The position numbers and the translations under genes were made by a program. Source: Lepiota brunneoincarnata (Eukaryota; Basidiomycota; Agaricomycetes; Agaricales; Agaricaceae). From it: 64,000 nucleotides of DNA. The notes beneath the pieces were generated by a model that saw nothing but the letters and a program-made list of their open reading frames with translations, was not told where the DNA came from and searched no databases. Numbering within the stretch: the stretch's first letter is position 1; each line of letters opens with the position of its first letter. This document shows positions 32,411-43,255 of this stretch, in pieces. The stretch covers positions 62,001-126,000 of the forward strand of contig JAEBUN010000042.1 in NCBI GenBank assembly GCA_023014365.1, written 5' to 3'.

Positions 32411-35397
32411 CGTACTTCCTCCTTCCAGAGGTAGTCAAGCGAGGCCCGGGGACGAGCCCCTACCCCAACGGGAGGCAACGACCGGGCGAAGTCGTGCACC
32501 TGAGTGTGGAAAGGCCACTTCGCGCGCGAAGGGACCTCCCAGAAGTGGACCGAGCGGGCCGGACCCCCGGCGAACCACGCGGCGAGAAGGCGGCAGACAG
32601 CCAAGGAATGACCCTGGGCGGAGTGCACCGACGGGTCCACCGCCCGCCTGGCCGAGGCCATCGAGTCGGTGAACAAGACGAGACTAGCGGCGCCTTCGAC
32701 AGAAACTGCCTTGGACACCGCCAGCCGGATGGCGAAAAGCTCGGCCTCGGGAGCCGTAACCTTCCCCCCCGGAAGCCGGACCGCGTGGATGCAGTCCAGC
32801 CCCTGGAAAACCTGGGCGGCCGAAACCGCCTGGTGGACCCGGCGGGGCGGCAGACTCGCGTCCGTCGCTGCCACCAGAACCCCCGGGTCAGCCTGCGACC
32901 GGGCCAGAACCCGGTCGAGAGCTGCGACATGGGCCGTGAGGGCGTCCTCCGCTCCCCGGTCGTAAGAGTGGAAGCGGACCCGGTCAGGGTACACATCCAG
33001 GAGACGGCGCCCCGGCCAGGCCTCCGGCGCCACCGCATCGAAGGGCCCAGCGAGGGCAGCAAGACGCTGGTTAGCGTCGACAACAGGCCCCTTCACCTTG
33101 ATCAGCTCGCGGGGAGGGAGCCTGGCTATGGACCGGACATGAGGCCGGAGATCACCGCTGTAGCCCCAGCCAAGGAGGGCACGAACGGGGTGGCCCGGAG
33201 CAAGCGTGGCGTACCGCAACTCGGCACGGTCGCGAAGCTTCCGGAGATGAAGGTGAATGGGGATCAGGCCCGCAATGGCCCCAACCCCCCCATCGGGTGA
33301 CGTCCTAAAGGCGCCGGTGATCCAGAGTGCAGCCCGACGCTGCATCCGGCGGAGGTGGTCCAAAGCGCCCTTACACCTGGCGCCCCGGTAATACCACAGA
33401 CGAAAGCCGTATGTGGCTATCGGAACCACGCACGACCGATACAGAAGGCGCTTCTGGTCTGGCAGAAGCCCCCGGACGGAATTACCAAGCATCCCCATGG
33501 CCTTGACCGTGGAAATAGCCTTAGTAGAGTAGAAGCGAACATGCTCCTTAAACGTAAGGGCACGATCAAAATAGAAACCCAAGTACCTCCAATAGGTCTT
33601 GGGCCGAAGAGGGGTAGCGCCAGTGAACGGGGGAAACCCCAAGTCCACCGGGGGATTCTCACCGGAACGATCCCGTGAGAAATGGAAGAGCTCGGACTTA
33701 TCGTGCTCCACGACCAGCGCGAACCGAGTGAAGGTGTCATGGACAACCTCGTAAGATCTGCGGAGCAGGACGCAATTAGCGTCCAAGTCCCAGGCCTGCG
33801 CCACGATGGTGCCATCGTCGACGTAAGACAGGAGCGAGAGGCCCGGCTGAGGGAGCCGCCGCTCGATGATGTACATGGCTGGGGCCAAGTAGAGGCCGGA
33901 CAGGACGGGTGAGAGGGCAGACCCCTGGCCCACCCCCACCTCCGCCCGGAACGGTTCAGACAGGAAGGAGTTCCAGGCATAGCTGGTAAACCTCCCCGTG
34001 AGATAAGAAGCAAAGAACCGGCCCACACAAGGGGAAAACCCCTGCCGAGCCAGAACCGCGAGAAGCATCCCATGGTTCAGGGATGGGAAGAACTGTGCGA
34101 TATCGAAGGCGAGAACACTCGTCTTCAACCCGCGAGCCCACCCGGCACGCACAAGGTGCACGAGGTAGGCACCAGCATCTTCGGTGGATCGCTGGATCAC
34201 ACCGCCGAACTGGTTCGGATGGAACACGCCAAACTTGACAGCCTCAAACTGCAAGCGGCGCGAGATCATTTTCTCGATAAGCTTACCGAGAGTGTTAAGA
34301 AGGACGATCGGTCTGAACGCCTTCGGAGTAGCATAGGAGGGCTTGCCAGGCTTCGGTATGATAACCGACACGCTCTCCTTAAAGTGACGAGGCCAATGTC
34401 CGCACTCCATGCAGGCATCGGCGATCCGACAGACCAGACGGGCAACCGTCGGGCCCACCAGAACAGACTTGAGGTGTGTCCACGTGACGTGGTCCGGACC
34501 AGGCGATGACAAAGAGGAGCACGCGCGCAGAGCCTCGTGCATCTCCAAGTCGGAGAAGACCGGCCACTCCCGCGGTGGGAGCGGATCGATCTGATCAAGA
34601 ACCCCGACATCGACCGGGCGGTCATTGGCGGCGTTGTAAGAACCGTGGAGCCCCTCCCAGAGTTCCTCGAGAGTGTTGCAGGGGCGATCGCGATAGCGGA
34701 TCGCCTCGCAGGGAGGCAACTTGCGCGCCCTGACCCAATCCATCAGGTCCCAGGGGCGCTTGTTGGTAGAAGCAATCTCCTCGATGCGCTCATCGAAGAA
34801 CTTGCGCTTGGCGGCCTTCCAGGTCCGCTTAAACGTGCGAGCGTCCTCCCGGTCCCGAGACCGAGAGTACACCGCATAAGTGCGTGAGCACTCGTCGTCC
34901 CACCACGGCTTAGACCGCGAGACGACGCAGATCTCCCTGGAGTGGGCAAGCCACGCCTTGGAGAAGACCGCAGAGATAGCCAGGGCTACCTCGTCGATCC
35001 TGTCAGATGAGCCTAGGTCCGGAAAATCCAGCCCCATAAGCCCCGTCGAGACCTCAGCTAGGAACTCGGCCTCCTCGTCCGAGTCCCGCTTCAGTGAACG
35101 CCTGGGCACAGCCTCCTCGAAGGCTTCCAGAGGGATAACGATCCGAAGGGGGCAGTGGTCAGATTGACCCCGCAGATCGGGACACCGCGTGGGAAGCGGC
35201 AGATGGCCCGCAGTCGCCCTCGCAAACACGAGGTCGATCACGGTAGAAGCGAGTCCCTCCTCAAAGGGGAAGTGCGTGGGGCCCGGGTTCTCAGGGAGCG
35301 AGAGGTCCAGGCCCAACGAGTCCGCCGTTTCCAGCAGGGAGGCGGCAGCAGCAGGATTGTGGGGGGCCCACGGGTCCCACTGCGGCGATCGGCAGTT
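32411..35397 (-). pseudogene. LINE B ORF2: endonuclease end, RT and most of RNase H, copy B3
   Basis: About 995 codons are open. The endonuclease C-terminal part (SPQWDPWAP, LDLSLPENPGPTHF, DHCPLRIVIP) is followed by the linker (NKRPWDLMDWVRARKLP), RT (PIVLLNTLGKLIEKM, AFDIAQFFPSLNHGM, GVGQGSALSPVLSG, LSYVDDGTIV with an intact YVDD) and RNase H (VAATDASLPP, LFTDSMASARRAVDPS). It is 5'-truncated within the endonuclease and runs into module E after LDYLWKEEV. The frame also reads through neighbouring LINE A and E sequence, which is coincidental. Confidence 0.9.
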
Positions 35398-35411
35398 GCC
35401 CTCAGCAGTAC

Positions 35412-37255
35412 CGGCGACTGGTGGGTTCGCGTTGGGGCGGGCCTTGCAGCACCCCGCCATCGACCTATGATTGTCCTTGCTATGGGGCTCGGAGCAGATG
35501 GGGCAGGTCAGGAATCTCACCCTGCAGACATTAGTCGGGTGCCCCTACCGCCAGCAACGATGGCAGAGGGACGTCCCAACCCGCTGGGAGGCCGCACTTA
35601 TAGGACAAGCGCAGGGCCCAACGGCCAACGACCTTCCGATCATTGACTTGGAGGTGGACCCGGTTTGCGAGTCCCATATCTCAAACCAGACAGTCGCAGT
35701 GTCTGACTTGTCAGAGTTCCTCCTGACCCTGGGGGGGCCCTGGAGGTTAAGGAAACCTCGATGCGACGACTGTCGCATGATGTTCTCGATCCACTGACTG
35801 GTAATGTGCGACCCGTCAGGGGCAAAAAAGGGGACGTCCGACACTTTCATGAAGGACTTGGAAGAGGGGACCATGGCCATAGGCTGTGACCCCGCTGGGA
35901 AGAACCGGGAAGCCCAGTCCTGGATCACATTGAGATCCGCCGTGGATGCGACCGGATCGGTCGTGAGAGAGATGCCATCATATGCCAGGGAGGCTGATGT
36001 GATGTTGAGGGAGGACTTCGCATTGAGGAGGGCACAATTGGCCCCCGTGCCGACCTGAGACAAGTCCTTGATCGGGGGCCTAGGGCCCACGAACAGGATG
36101 ACAATCTGGCGCCTAGTAGGGCCAGCGGTAGTGTTGCGAGGCCTCCCAGACAACGGAGTGGGGGATCCCCTACCAATGGTGTGGAGGATATCTGCAGGGG
36201 AGAGGTGTGGGAAGGCCCTCACCATAGCGGCAATGGCCTCCGCAACCTTCGTATCGCCATCCCTTGAGACTGGGGGGCCAGCGGCCATCTGAGCGAAGGA
36301 GCGTTTCACGCCCCTGGGCTTAGTGGAAAGATTCACCTTAGGCGGCAGCGGCGGGACCGCTGACCGCGCATAAGATGTGCCTGCCTGTGACGGGCCTGGA
36401 CCCCTGGGGTTGGGCGGCGGCGCGGGGGGAGGGGGGGCCTTGCCCTTCCCCTTGGAGTTAGAGGACTTAGCCCCTCCAGACGGCGCGGCCGAGGAGGCTC
36501 TGGTGTCGGAGGCTGTATCCATGGGTGCCGGCATTATGGCTGGGCGAGAGGGCAGGGCACCTGCAGCAGGTTTCACCCAGCTGGGAGGCCCTACTACCTC
36601 AGGGACGTCCGAGATGTCCCTCCCAAAGGGGCGCATCCCGTCGATGATGGACTGACAGAGGGTGGACTCATTGTTCCCCTCACACTTCAACCCGTAATCA
36701 AGGAACCCGCAGCGCCCCAGTGTGCCACAGGAGTCCATCAAAAGCGTGCCAGGCCCTCTCCCAAGAGGGGCCCATCAAGAGGACCTCGGTGTGCTTCACC
36801 AAGTAGTCCGTCGCTTGATTGAACGACTCCACTATAGCCTGCAGGTGATCAGCCTGACTGTCGCTGTTCGGATCGGCGGCCAAGTCAACCCGCAGGGGGG
36901 ATATCGCAGGCAGAGCAAAGAGGGGACGACCCCCCTCGCTGGAGTTACGCCGCAGCCGCTTGGAGGACGACTGTGAGTCGTTAGAAAACGCAGAGAGGCG
37001 GGAAACAGGTCGAGCCTGCCTCGGCGTCTCCACCAGGTTGACGGCCATCCCACGAGGTGGGGAAACCGCAGTATGCATGCTTGCCGCTGTACCATGGCAG
37101 GCAGCGGGCTCTTGGAGAGGGCTCCTCAGGGAGCCGGGGGACAGGACGTCCAAAGGGTCAGTGGAGGGGGTAGGGGGGGGACCACGGCCTGAACTGCGGG
37201 ATCCGCCACAATCCGCCCCTCCTCGCGCAGCCTGTTGGGAGGCCGAGGAGGACAT
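35412..37255 (-). pseudogene. LINE A ORF1, copy A4 (tail at 30690-30793)
   Basis: Start MSSSASQQAARGG at 37255 (185 codons), a frameshift near 36700-36740, then 398 codons to 35545. The body is P/S/A-rich with a basic GKGKAPPPP stretch and an RRM-like region (DVPFFAPDGSHITSQWIENIM). The first knuckle CHRCWR is followed by TAG and then GHPTNVC, so a nonsense mutation lies inside the CCHC. The second knuckle CPICSEPH follows, and the last, CRNCGGPHAAHNKKC, lies at 30690-30790 beyond the LINE B insertion. Confidence 0.82.
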
Positions 37256-37453
37256 GTGGGGTTGCGAGTACTCCTAGTCGAATCTAACAGCAGGGGTGCG
37301 CAGGATGAGAGGTAAAGCCTCGAGGTGGGTGTGGCTGTGCACGTTGCTGGTGGGAGTACCAGATCAAGAAGCAATGGAAATGGGGAGTGCTGGAAGCCAT
37401 TGGGGGAGGCAGAGATGAGTGAAAGGGTAAAAATGCATTTTGAAGCTGTTATA

Positions 37454-37470
37454 GCCTGGGGCCCATAACC
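37454..37470 (-). promoter_or_regulatory. Copia primer binding site, half-tRNA-iMet type
   Basis: Directly next to the LTR, the minus strand reads GGTTATGGGCCCCAGGC. This complements the anticodon-arm region of initiator methionine tRNA (GGGCCCATAACC), as in Drosophila copia, where a cleaved 5' half of tRNA-iMet primes synthesis. It identifies the adjoining 37471-37615 as the 5' LTR. Confidence 0.8.
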
Positions 37471-37615
37471 TGTTGAAGCAGGAGCGTTCGGGGACTGGTG
37501 AGGAGTCCTAACAGTGAAGGAACGAGTGTATTACGCAAAGGGAACAACTAGAAACGAAAGGAACAAGCTGTGGACAGCTGTGAGAGACTGGAGTGGAGTG
37601 TAGAACTAACTACTC
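37471..37615 (-). repeat. Copia C1 5' LTR, partial
   Basis: About 145 bp matching the start of the copia C2 LTR (59880 onward), beginning TGTTGAAGCAGGAGC on the plus strand. It is cut by the poly-T of LINE A copy A5; the missing part would be expected beyond A5's 5' end but is not seen in the window. Confidence 0.88.
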
Positions 37616-38151
37616 TTTTTTTTTTTTTTTTTGAAATCAACAATTTATAACATGGTGCTCGAACGCAGTCTGCATGCACTAGCTACGTACAAGGCAACTA
37701 ATACATGGTATAACTACCAATGAAGGTAGGGAAGAGAGTCCCGCTGACTCGAAAGGCTACACTCCATAAAGAAGTGCGTGTGGGCGAGGAGTCTGCTACC
37801 CCGACAGAAACCAGGGCATGGCAAGTGAGGGGTGGATAGGGCCAACAGGTCCCCCCCCCGAAGGGGGTTAGGAGTTAATTCTCCGTAAATCCCTACACCC
37901 CGCAGACTAAGGCTCTAAGAACTTCGGGTCTCCACCCCTAAGGGCGTTAGAAGTCAATTCTCCATAAATCACTACACCCCGCCCGAGGGCGGGGGGCAAA
38001 TAACCGTCGGTCCCTCGAAACCCAAGCCACAGGGGGGGAATAACCCGAAGGCCCTCCCCAGTTATCCCACCCCTTGGGGCCGGGATAGGAACGCAAACGC
38101 AGAGGGATTGCGTTCCAGAAAGCCCAGAAGGGCATCGAGGTCGCAGGATAA

Positions 38152-39882
38152 CAGCTCCTTTATCAGCAACCATTACCATATTTGGTCAGGTTGCACCTCC
38201 TCTCGAGTTGGGAGGCCCATTCATGGCCTTCCTCTCGTCCGTTTTTCTTCTAATCCGGCATGGTAGTAGCGGCCCTGTGTGCCCTCCCATGTACCAAATT
38301 TCGAGTCGATCCGTCGAGGGGGTCACCGACAATTCGCCCTTTTTGTAGGAAACACTGTGGGGAAGGATTGGAGGCTCTGCAGGGTTCCAAATCGCTGGTC
38401 TGAGGTCTAGGTTGAAGGCAAGCACTATCAGGGTGTTCACACACCATTTCCAGTGGTTGTGCCAGGCTATGGCACCTCCACTGACACTTTGAGCATGCCC
38501 AGGCATGTCTCACCTCCTCCAGCCTCCCCCATCACTCCGGGGGGGCTACATCTTGTCCCACAGCGCCGGACTGGGTAACAAAGCGTGCACAGGAGCTCCG
38601 GACACATCCTCAGCAAGTTTCAGCTTGTTCCGAGCTGATCTCGCTGAGTTATCACACTTTTCATGTGTTTCTCCTCTGACCTCTCTGTGATCCTTAGATT
38701 GCAGGGCTCGTTCAGAGCTCGTTCCTTGGCCGTTCTGGCTGAAACTTCACAGGACTGTAGGGGTCCCTAGGCCCCTTCAGATCCCTCGCTTATACGCGGC
38801 TGCGCCCACGGGGGCAGCCTCGACGTTCGCTTCTTTGGGGGCATCCCCCCCAAGAAGCCTGTCTCCTGCGCATTTGCAGTCGTTCTGCCAGCCCCCTGGC
38901 TCGGCTGCTTCTCCCCTGCTTAGCGAAGGCTCGGGAGCATGCTCAGACCGTTCTCAGCGAGTTTCAGCCCATTCTGGGCTGATCTCGTTGATTTATCACA
39001 CCTTTTGTGGGGTGTTTTCTCTCTGACAGCCCTGCTTCTCCGGATTGCAGGGCTCGTTTAGAACTCGTTTGGCGGGCGCTTCGCCCCATATTTTACGGGA
39101 TGGTAGGGGTCCTAGTACCCCTCCTGTCCCCTTAATTGCATGTGGCTGCGCTCACGCGTTCGGCCGCAATGCCACTTTTTCGGACATGGCTCCAAATGCT
39201 CTTTAGAGTAATTGGACTGTGTGCCACATTTTGCTTGGGTGCTTGGCACCTAACCCTCTTGATTCTGTATGGGCTACTATTACAGTAGCCAGGGCTTCCT
39301 TTGATGCCCAGGTTGCCCCTCGTCACTGACATTGCAGTTGACCTTTTCCCTTCCCTTTGGGAAGTTTACCTTGCCTCCTTGGTTTTTGTCCAACTACCTG
39401 GGCATTTACGGTGAATTAACACCAACGTGCTTCGCGCATGGGGACCAGGGACCCTTGGCTATCTGGCAGGTTTCCCAACCTGCCCACCTGCATTAGGCTC
39501 CCAGGGCCTGCAGATTTTATTCCTACAGGAACTCCCTGTGGTTTGCGCTAGTGCCTTGTAGGTACTGGTATTTGTCCGGAGGGGAGTATATACTATATGC
39601 TCCCTCCTCCAGCCACTGTCCTCTGGGAAGGTGTGGTAGCAGAGTGGGCTACTTGGTGGGACCCTGTGCGTCTGGTGCCCTTCGGGTGCAGGCATGTGCT
39701 AACCACTGGGTAGATCCCCACTTGTTTTTCTGCTTCTTTTGGGCAGTTCTCTCCTGGGCTTGGGGTGACGCAAGCTCGTGTTGGCAGGCATGCCAGTATG
39801 TAGGGCGGACTTTGTAGCTACTTGCCCCCTGTAGTAGGTAGTTGCACGCGGCCTCCCATCGCGGCCCGCGTTATAAATTGTA

Positions 39883-39920
<38 letters not shown>
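38152..39920 (+). mobile_element. Element X: non-autonomous retroelement with a LINE B-type 3' tail
   Basis: A 1.77 kb plus-strand insertion in LINE A copy A5, with a 15 bp TSD GAGGTCGCAGGATAA (38137-38151 and 39921-39935) and a roughly 33 nt poly-A (39888-39920). No frame exceeds about 106 codons and none has a recognisable domain. The last ~57 bp (GTAGTAGG...CACGCGGCC...GGCCCGCGTTATAAATTG, GATTT) are homologous to the LINE B terminus, so LINE B machinery probably moved it. The 5' end has no convincing tRNA boxes. I do not recognise the body. Confidence 0.82.
38600..39165 (+). repeat. Internal tandem duplication in element X
   Basis: Two diverged units about 344 bp apart (roughly 38600-38815 and 38944-39165) share GAGCTGATCTCG or GGGCTGATCTCG, TTATCACAC, GATTGCAGGGCTCGTT and a GGCTGCGC-CACG end. 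Module E and the LINEs have no equivalent. Confidence 0.7.
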
Positions 39921-39924
<4 letters not shown>

Positions 39925-39944
39925 TCGCAGGATAAGCTGCCACG

Positions 39945-42019
39945 TCACGTGTACTTTGGACAGGAAGTGAGTATGTGAGTGCAGGTTTCAAGCTGCATCC
40001 CACAGGGACAGGAGTGATCCTCCTGGGGGTGGAATCTAGTGTGGTACTCCCCGATAGGGGCGTGACCGAGTATGGTGCAGGCAGCCCTCGCTGTACCAGC
40101 GACGGACATCCGGGGGCCGATTTCTTGGAGCCACACACCTCCGGAGAGGTACGAGGGTTGGATTGGCTTCCCGAGGGAGTCCAGTAAGGGGAGGAAATTC
40201 CTCCCCCTATAAAGGGGCGAGCGAAACATATTCACCCACTCGTCAATATACCCTCTCGTGACCTCAGCCCGGAGAGAGTTGATAGTAGTCGCCGGGCAAA
40301 TGCCCAGCGACACACGGAGCTCCTTCGCCATCGCGACAGCATCAGAGTGAAGCTCTGCAACAGAGCCCGCAGGCACCTGCCAGAAGGTAACAGTCCGCTG
40401 GGCCTTGGAAGAAAGCCAGCGGTCCAAGGACCGGCACACCTCCAGGGAATAAACCTGGCTGGCGTGCACAGAGGGATCCACAGCTCTGCAGGTGGAGCCT
40501 GCGGAGCTGGTGTAGATGAAGATGTGGTCAGTTTCCGCACGATCCAAGACCATGCTTACTCCCAACTGAATGGAGTGGAGCTCCGCATCAGCGAGCAGAA
40601 CTCTCCCCGCGGCCTGCCTGGCTTGCTTGACCAAGTGCCTGCCTGCAAACACGCATGCTGCCAAGACAGCCTGCAGCCTCCCGCACGGCAGCCGGTGGGC
40701 ACCAGCCACTATGCAGACAGACGACGGATCAGACTGCGCCCTCCGAATAGAGGCATGCAGTCCATCGAGGTGCCGTTGCTTCGAATCCCCTTCCGGATCA
40801 ACGGTGTAAAGTCTAAATTTGATCTGCTCCGAGAAGCGGTCCAAAAGACGGAGACCTGGCCTGTTCTCGTCCGCAAACGGGGAGAAGGGCTCAGTAAGCT
40901 GCGGAAGCACTGCCTGTACCTCTATAAGAGCACTCTTCACCTTAGGCCAAAGTGCAGGGGTGAGAGTTGAGATAGCTCGCGGGTGTTCCGGAGAACTCCC
41001 CCTAAACTCATGGCCCAGCAGGGGCCGGAGCGGATGATTAGCCGCAAGAGTGGCAACCTGGAATATAGTCCGGGATGCCAGCTTCTTAAGATGCAGCCGG
41101 AAGGGCAGAAGGCCCACCAGGGCCTCTGCCCCTCCGGTTGGGGACGTGCAAAATGCACCGATGATCCAGTTAGCGGCTCGCCGCTGCATGGAGTTAAACA
41201 TCTTGAGGATTCCCTTGTTGTGGAAACCCTCATGATACCACATATGAAATCCATACGTGGCAATAGGAACCACGCAGGACCGGTAGAGGAGGCGCTTCTG
41301 GTCAGGAAGCAATCCCTGGGTTGAATTACCAAGCATCCCCATCGCACCAACCGTGGAGAAAGCCTTGGTAGAATAGTAGCGGACGTGCTCGCAAAAAGTG
41401 AGAGCATGGTCGAAATAGAAGCCCAAGTACCACCAAAACGGCTTGGGCTTCAAGGGGGTGTCCCCCATGTACAGATGGAAGCCCAGGTCAATGGGTGGAT
41501 TGGCATGTCTCAGGTTACGAGAGAAGTGAAAGACCTCAGACTTGGTATGCTCAAGCGTGAGGCCAAAAGAGTCAAAGAGCCCATGTACGCAGCGGTAAGC
41601 CGCCTGTAGGGCAGTAACATTGTCCTCCCAGGTCTTGGTCTGGACTATGAGGGTCCCGTCATCAACATACGAAAGCATGTCAATATCGAGGCCAGGGGTC
41701 CGCTGGTAGTACAGATACACCAGGGGGGCGAGATACAGGGTGGACAGGACGGGGGACAGAGCAGAGCCCTGCCCAACTCCCACATCCGCCTGTCTAGGGT
41801 CAGACCGAAAGGAATTCCACATGTACGTGGTAGACCTCCCAACCAGGTAGGAGCCGAAGAACCGCACCAACTCAGGTGCGAAACCCAACCACGACAGCAC
41901 CACCAGAATCATATCATGATTCAGCGAAGGGAAGAACTGAGCGATGTCAAAGGCCACAACGCTAGTCCACAGTCCCTGAGCCCACCCCACACAAACGAGA
42001 TGGGTGAGGATCAACCCGG
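39945..42019 (-). pseudogene. LINE A ORF2: RT and RNase H, copy A5
   Basis: An open frame of about 689 codons holds the RT core (AFDIAQFFPSLNHDMI, GVGQGSALSPVLSTLYLAP, LSYVDDGTLIVQ with an intact YVDD), the post-RT region (MQRRAANWIIGAF), RNase H (IFIYTSSAGSTCRAVDPSV) and the knuckle (CPCGMQLETCTHILTSC). It is the best preserved LINE A polymerase in the window. It lacks the endonuclease and the RT N-terminus because of the break at 42019; the last residues and stop are beyond element X at 38137 and below. Confidence 0.88.
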
Positions 42020-42023
42020 TGCG

Positions 42024-43255
42024 GCGCTCCTTTCCCTCTTACCACCACCATCCCCCTCTTATATTATTTTCTACTCCTAATCTACAGGCAGCCGTCCCGT
42101 TCTTAGTGGGTTGTCTACACTATTCCACCTCTCTTCACCCTTCTGGAGCGTCCCGGGGCTGTCTGGGGTTGTTGGGGAGTTGGGTGCGCCCTTGGCAAAG
42201 GTGCTTAATGGCTGGGTATGCTGGCCGCCTGATGAGCTGGCGATTCTGGGCCGTCTCTGCTGGGGTCAGTGGATCCCTGGCTGGCCGAAATGGGTTAGGA
42301 GTCCCCCTGGGCACGTCCTGGGTGGGTTCGCAGTGGGACAACCGCGCTCCTCGCCAAGCTCTCGCGAAACCTGTAGCGAGTGCGCTTCCCCCAAATACCC
42401 CCTCGCGAGTAGGGAGTCTCCCGCTTGAAAACGAGGGCACGCCCGCAAGGGACCGAGAGGATAGGGGACGGTAAGAGGGGGCATAGCCGTGAAAACAAGC
42501 CGACCGAGAGGACAGGCCACCCCCCTCCTGCATTCCAAGCGAGTAAAGCTCAGCCGGGTGCAGGACGTTAGTAGGGATCACCCAAACTCCGGGGCAGCTC
42601 TCACGCTGCGACTTCCATCCCGGTAGCGGCCCCTGCAAGACAGTAAGCCCGGACAGTTATACGGGGATCCGTGCTTATCGTGGATCTGGGCAACCGGATC
42701 TCGATCACGAACCGGCTGCTGGGTAACGGGAAGGTGGTCCGGGGGTCGCGCCCTGGGTGGCCACTGGGCCGTAGCAGTTCGTTCAGAGAATGGCGGACCG
42801 GCTCGAGAGATCAAGATCTGCTGTCGCTCGATCCCGGGTAAGATCCGGGTTTATCGGTTTGAGTTGTTACCACGTCAGTGGTTCTAGCGTGAGCCTGTGA
42901 GTTGAGTGGCGGAGTTTAGCCCGCCTTGTACACCCTTTAGGAAGGCCTTCTGCGCCGACCCGCTACCCCGGGGATTACCTAGTTGGGAGGGCAATGGGTT
43001 TGGGGTGTTCCGCGATTTTGCGCCGCCTCATGTAAGTCCGGCCCGTTGGCTTTAGTGCCGCACCAATTAGGGAGGCTGTTAGTGTGCCGACCCATGCCCC
43101 CGGGCGCACCACCTATAGGGGAGGCCCCCGCCTGTGTCTATGGCGAGTAAAGCTCAGTCTGGCATGGGAGTAACGGGCGCCGTAGCACTCATCTTACGCC
43201 AAGCGGGCCATGTTGGGATCACGCGGAGTTTGCCCGCAAGGGGCTCCTTGGACGG
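42024..43255 (+). mobile_element. Module E, full length (1,232 bp), copy in B4
   Basis: The same start (GCGCTCC) and end (GGACGG) as the other two full copies and almost identical to them. Its variants group it with the copy at 31179-32410. It has no coding capacity that I can support. Confidence 0.88.

Larger units (their letters stand above)
30808..35397 (-). mobile_element. LINE B-E-LINE B sandwich (copy B3)
   Basis: A minus-strand insertion in the ORF1 zinc-knuckle region of LINE A copy A4, with one TSD pair GCCCTCAGCAGTAC (30794-30807 and 35398-35411). In its own direction it reads LINE B from the endonuclease through RT to RNase H (35397-32411), then a complete module E (32410-31179), then the LINE B stop region, 3' UTR and poly-A (31178-30808). 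About 400 bp of LINE B, the end of RNase H and the CCHC, is replaced by E. Everything lies inside one TSD, so it looks like a single insertion event. Confidence 0.9.
25698..37377 (-). mobile_element. LINE A copy A4, full length (about 6.4 kb), holding a solo LTR and LINE B
   Basis: Inserted in copia C1 near the gag start, with a 14 bp TSD AAATGGGGAGTGCT (25684-25697 and 37378-37391). Removing the solo LTR (28507-29175) and the LINE B sandwich (30808-35397) with their TSDs leaves about 6.40 kb: 5' leader, ORF1, ORF2 with endonuclease, RT and RNase H, a 3' UTR with two structured modules, and poly-A (poly-T at 25698-25717). It defines the LINE A 5' end. ORF1 has a frameshift and a stop; ORF2 has a frameshift and a mutated RT active site. 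Confidence 0.92.
7162..37615 (-). mobile_element. Copia (Ty1) element C1, split into five pieces by nested insertions
   Basis: Five minus-strand segments fit together as one Ty1/copia retrotransposon: 7162-7568 (RNase H), 8644-8824 and 11863-13264 (RT and integrase tail), 23808-25697 (integrase core, protease, gag) and 37378-37615 (leader, primer site, LTR). Each internal break is bounded by a duplicated target: TGATTGTGAAAGGGA, GATGAGAACAATA, CTTCAGCAAGCATC and AAATGGGGAGTGCT. The order and sequence match copia C2 at the right end of the window. The 3' LTR has been lost at the left and the 5' LTR is cut at 37615. Confidence 0.9.
37616..42023 (-). mobile_element. LINE A copy A5, holding element X
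   Basis: Minus-strand LINE A with poly-T at 37616-37632, 3' UTR, CCHC, RNase H and RT, interrupted by element X (38152-39920). It breaks off inside RT at about 42019-42023 against an E-LINE B chimera. No TSD partner for its left flank (AACTAACTACTC) is seen on the right, so its 5' part and the copia LTR remainder have been lost or moved. Confidence 0.85.

Noticed and set aside
31960..35520. A 1,186-codon open frame that looks like one large gene
   Set aside because: It runs from LINE A ORF1 through LINE B ORF2 into module E; the TSD at 35398 and the E junction at 32410 show three unrelated sources.
38180..38320. tRNA A and B boxes at the start of element X
   Set aside because: TGGTCAGGTTG and TTCGAGTCGATCC are poor matches and about 120 nt apart.
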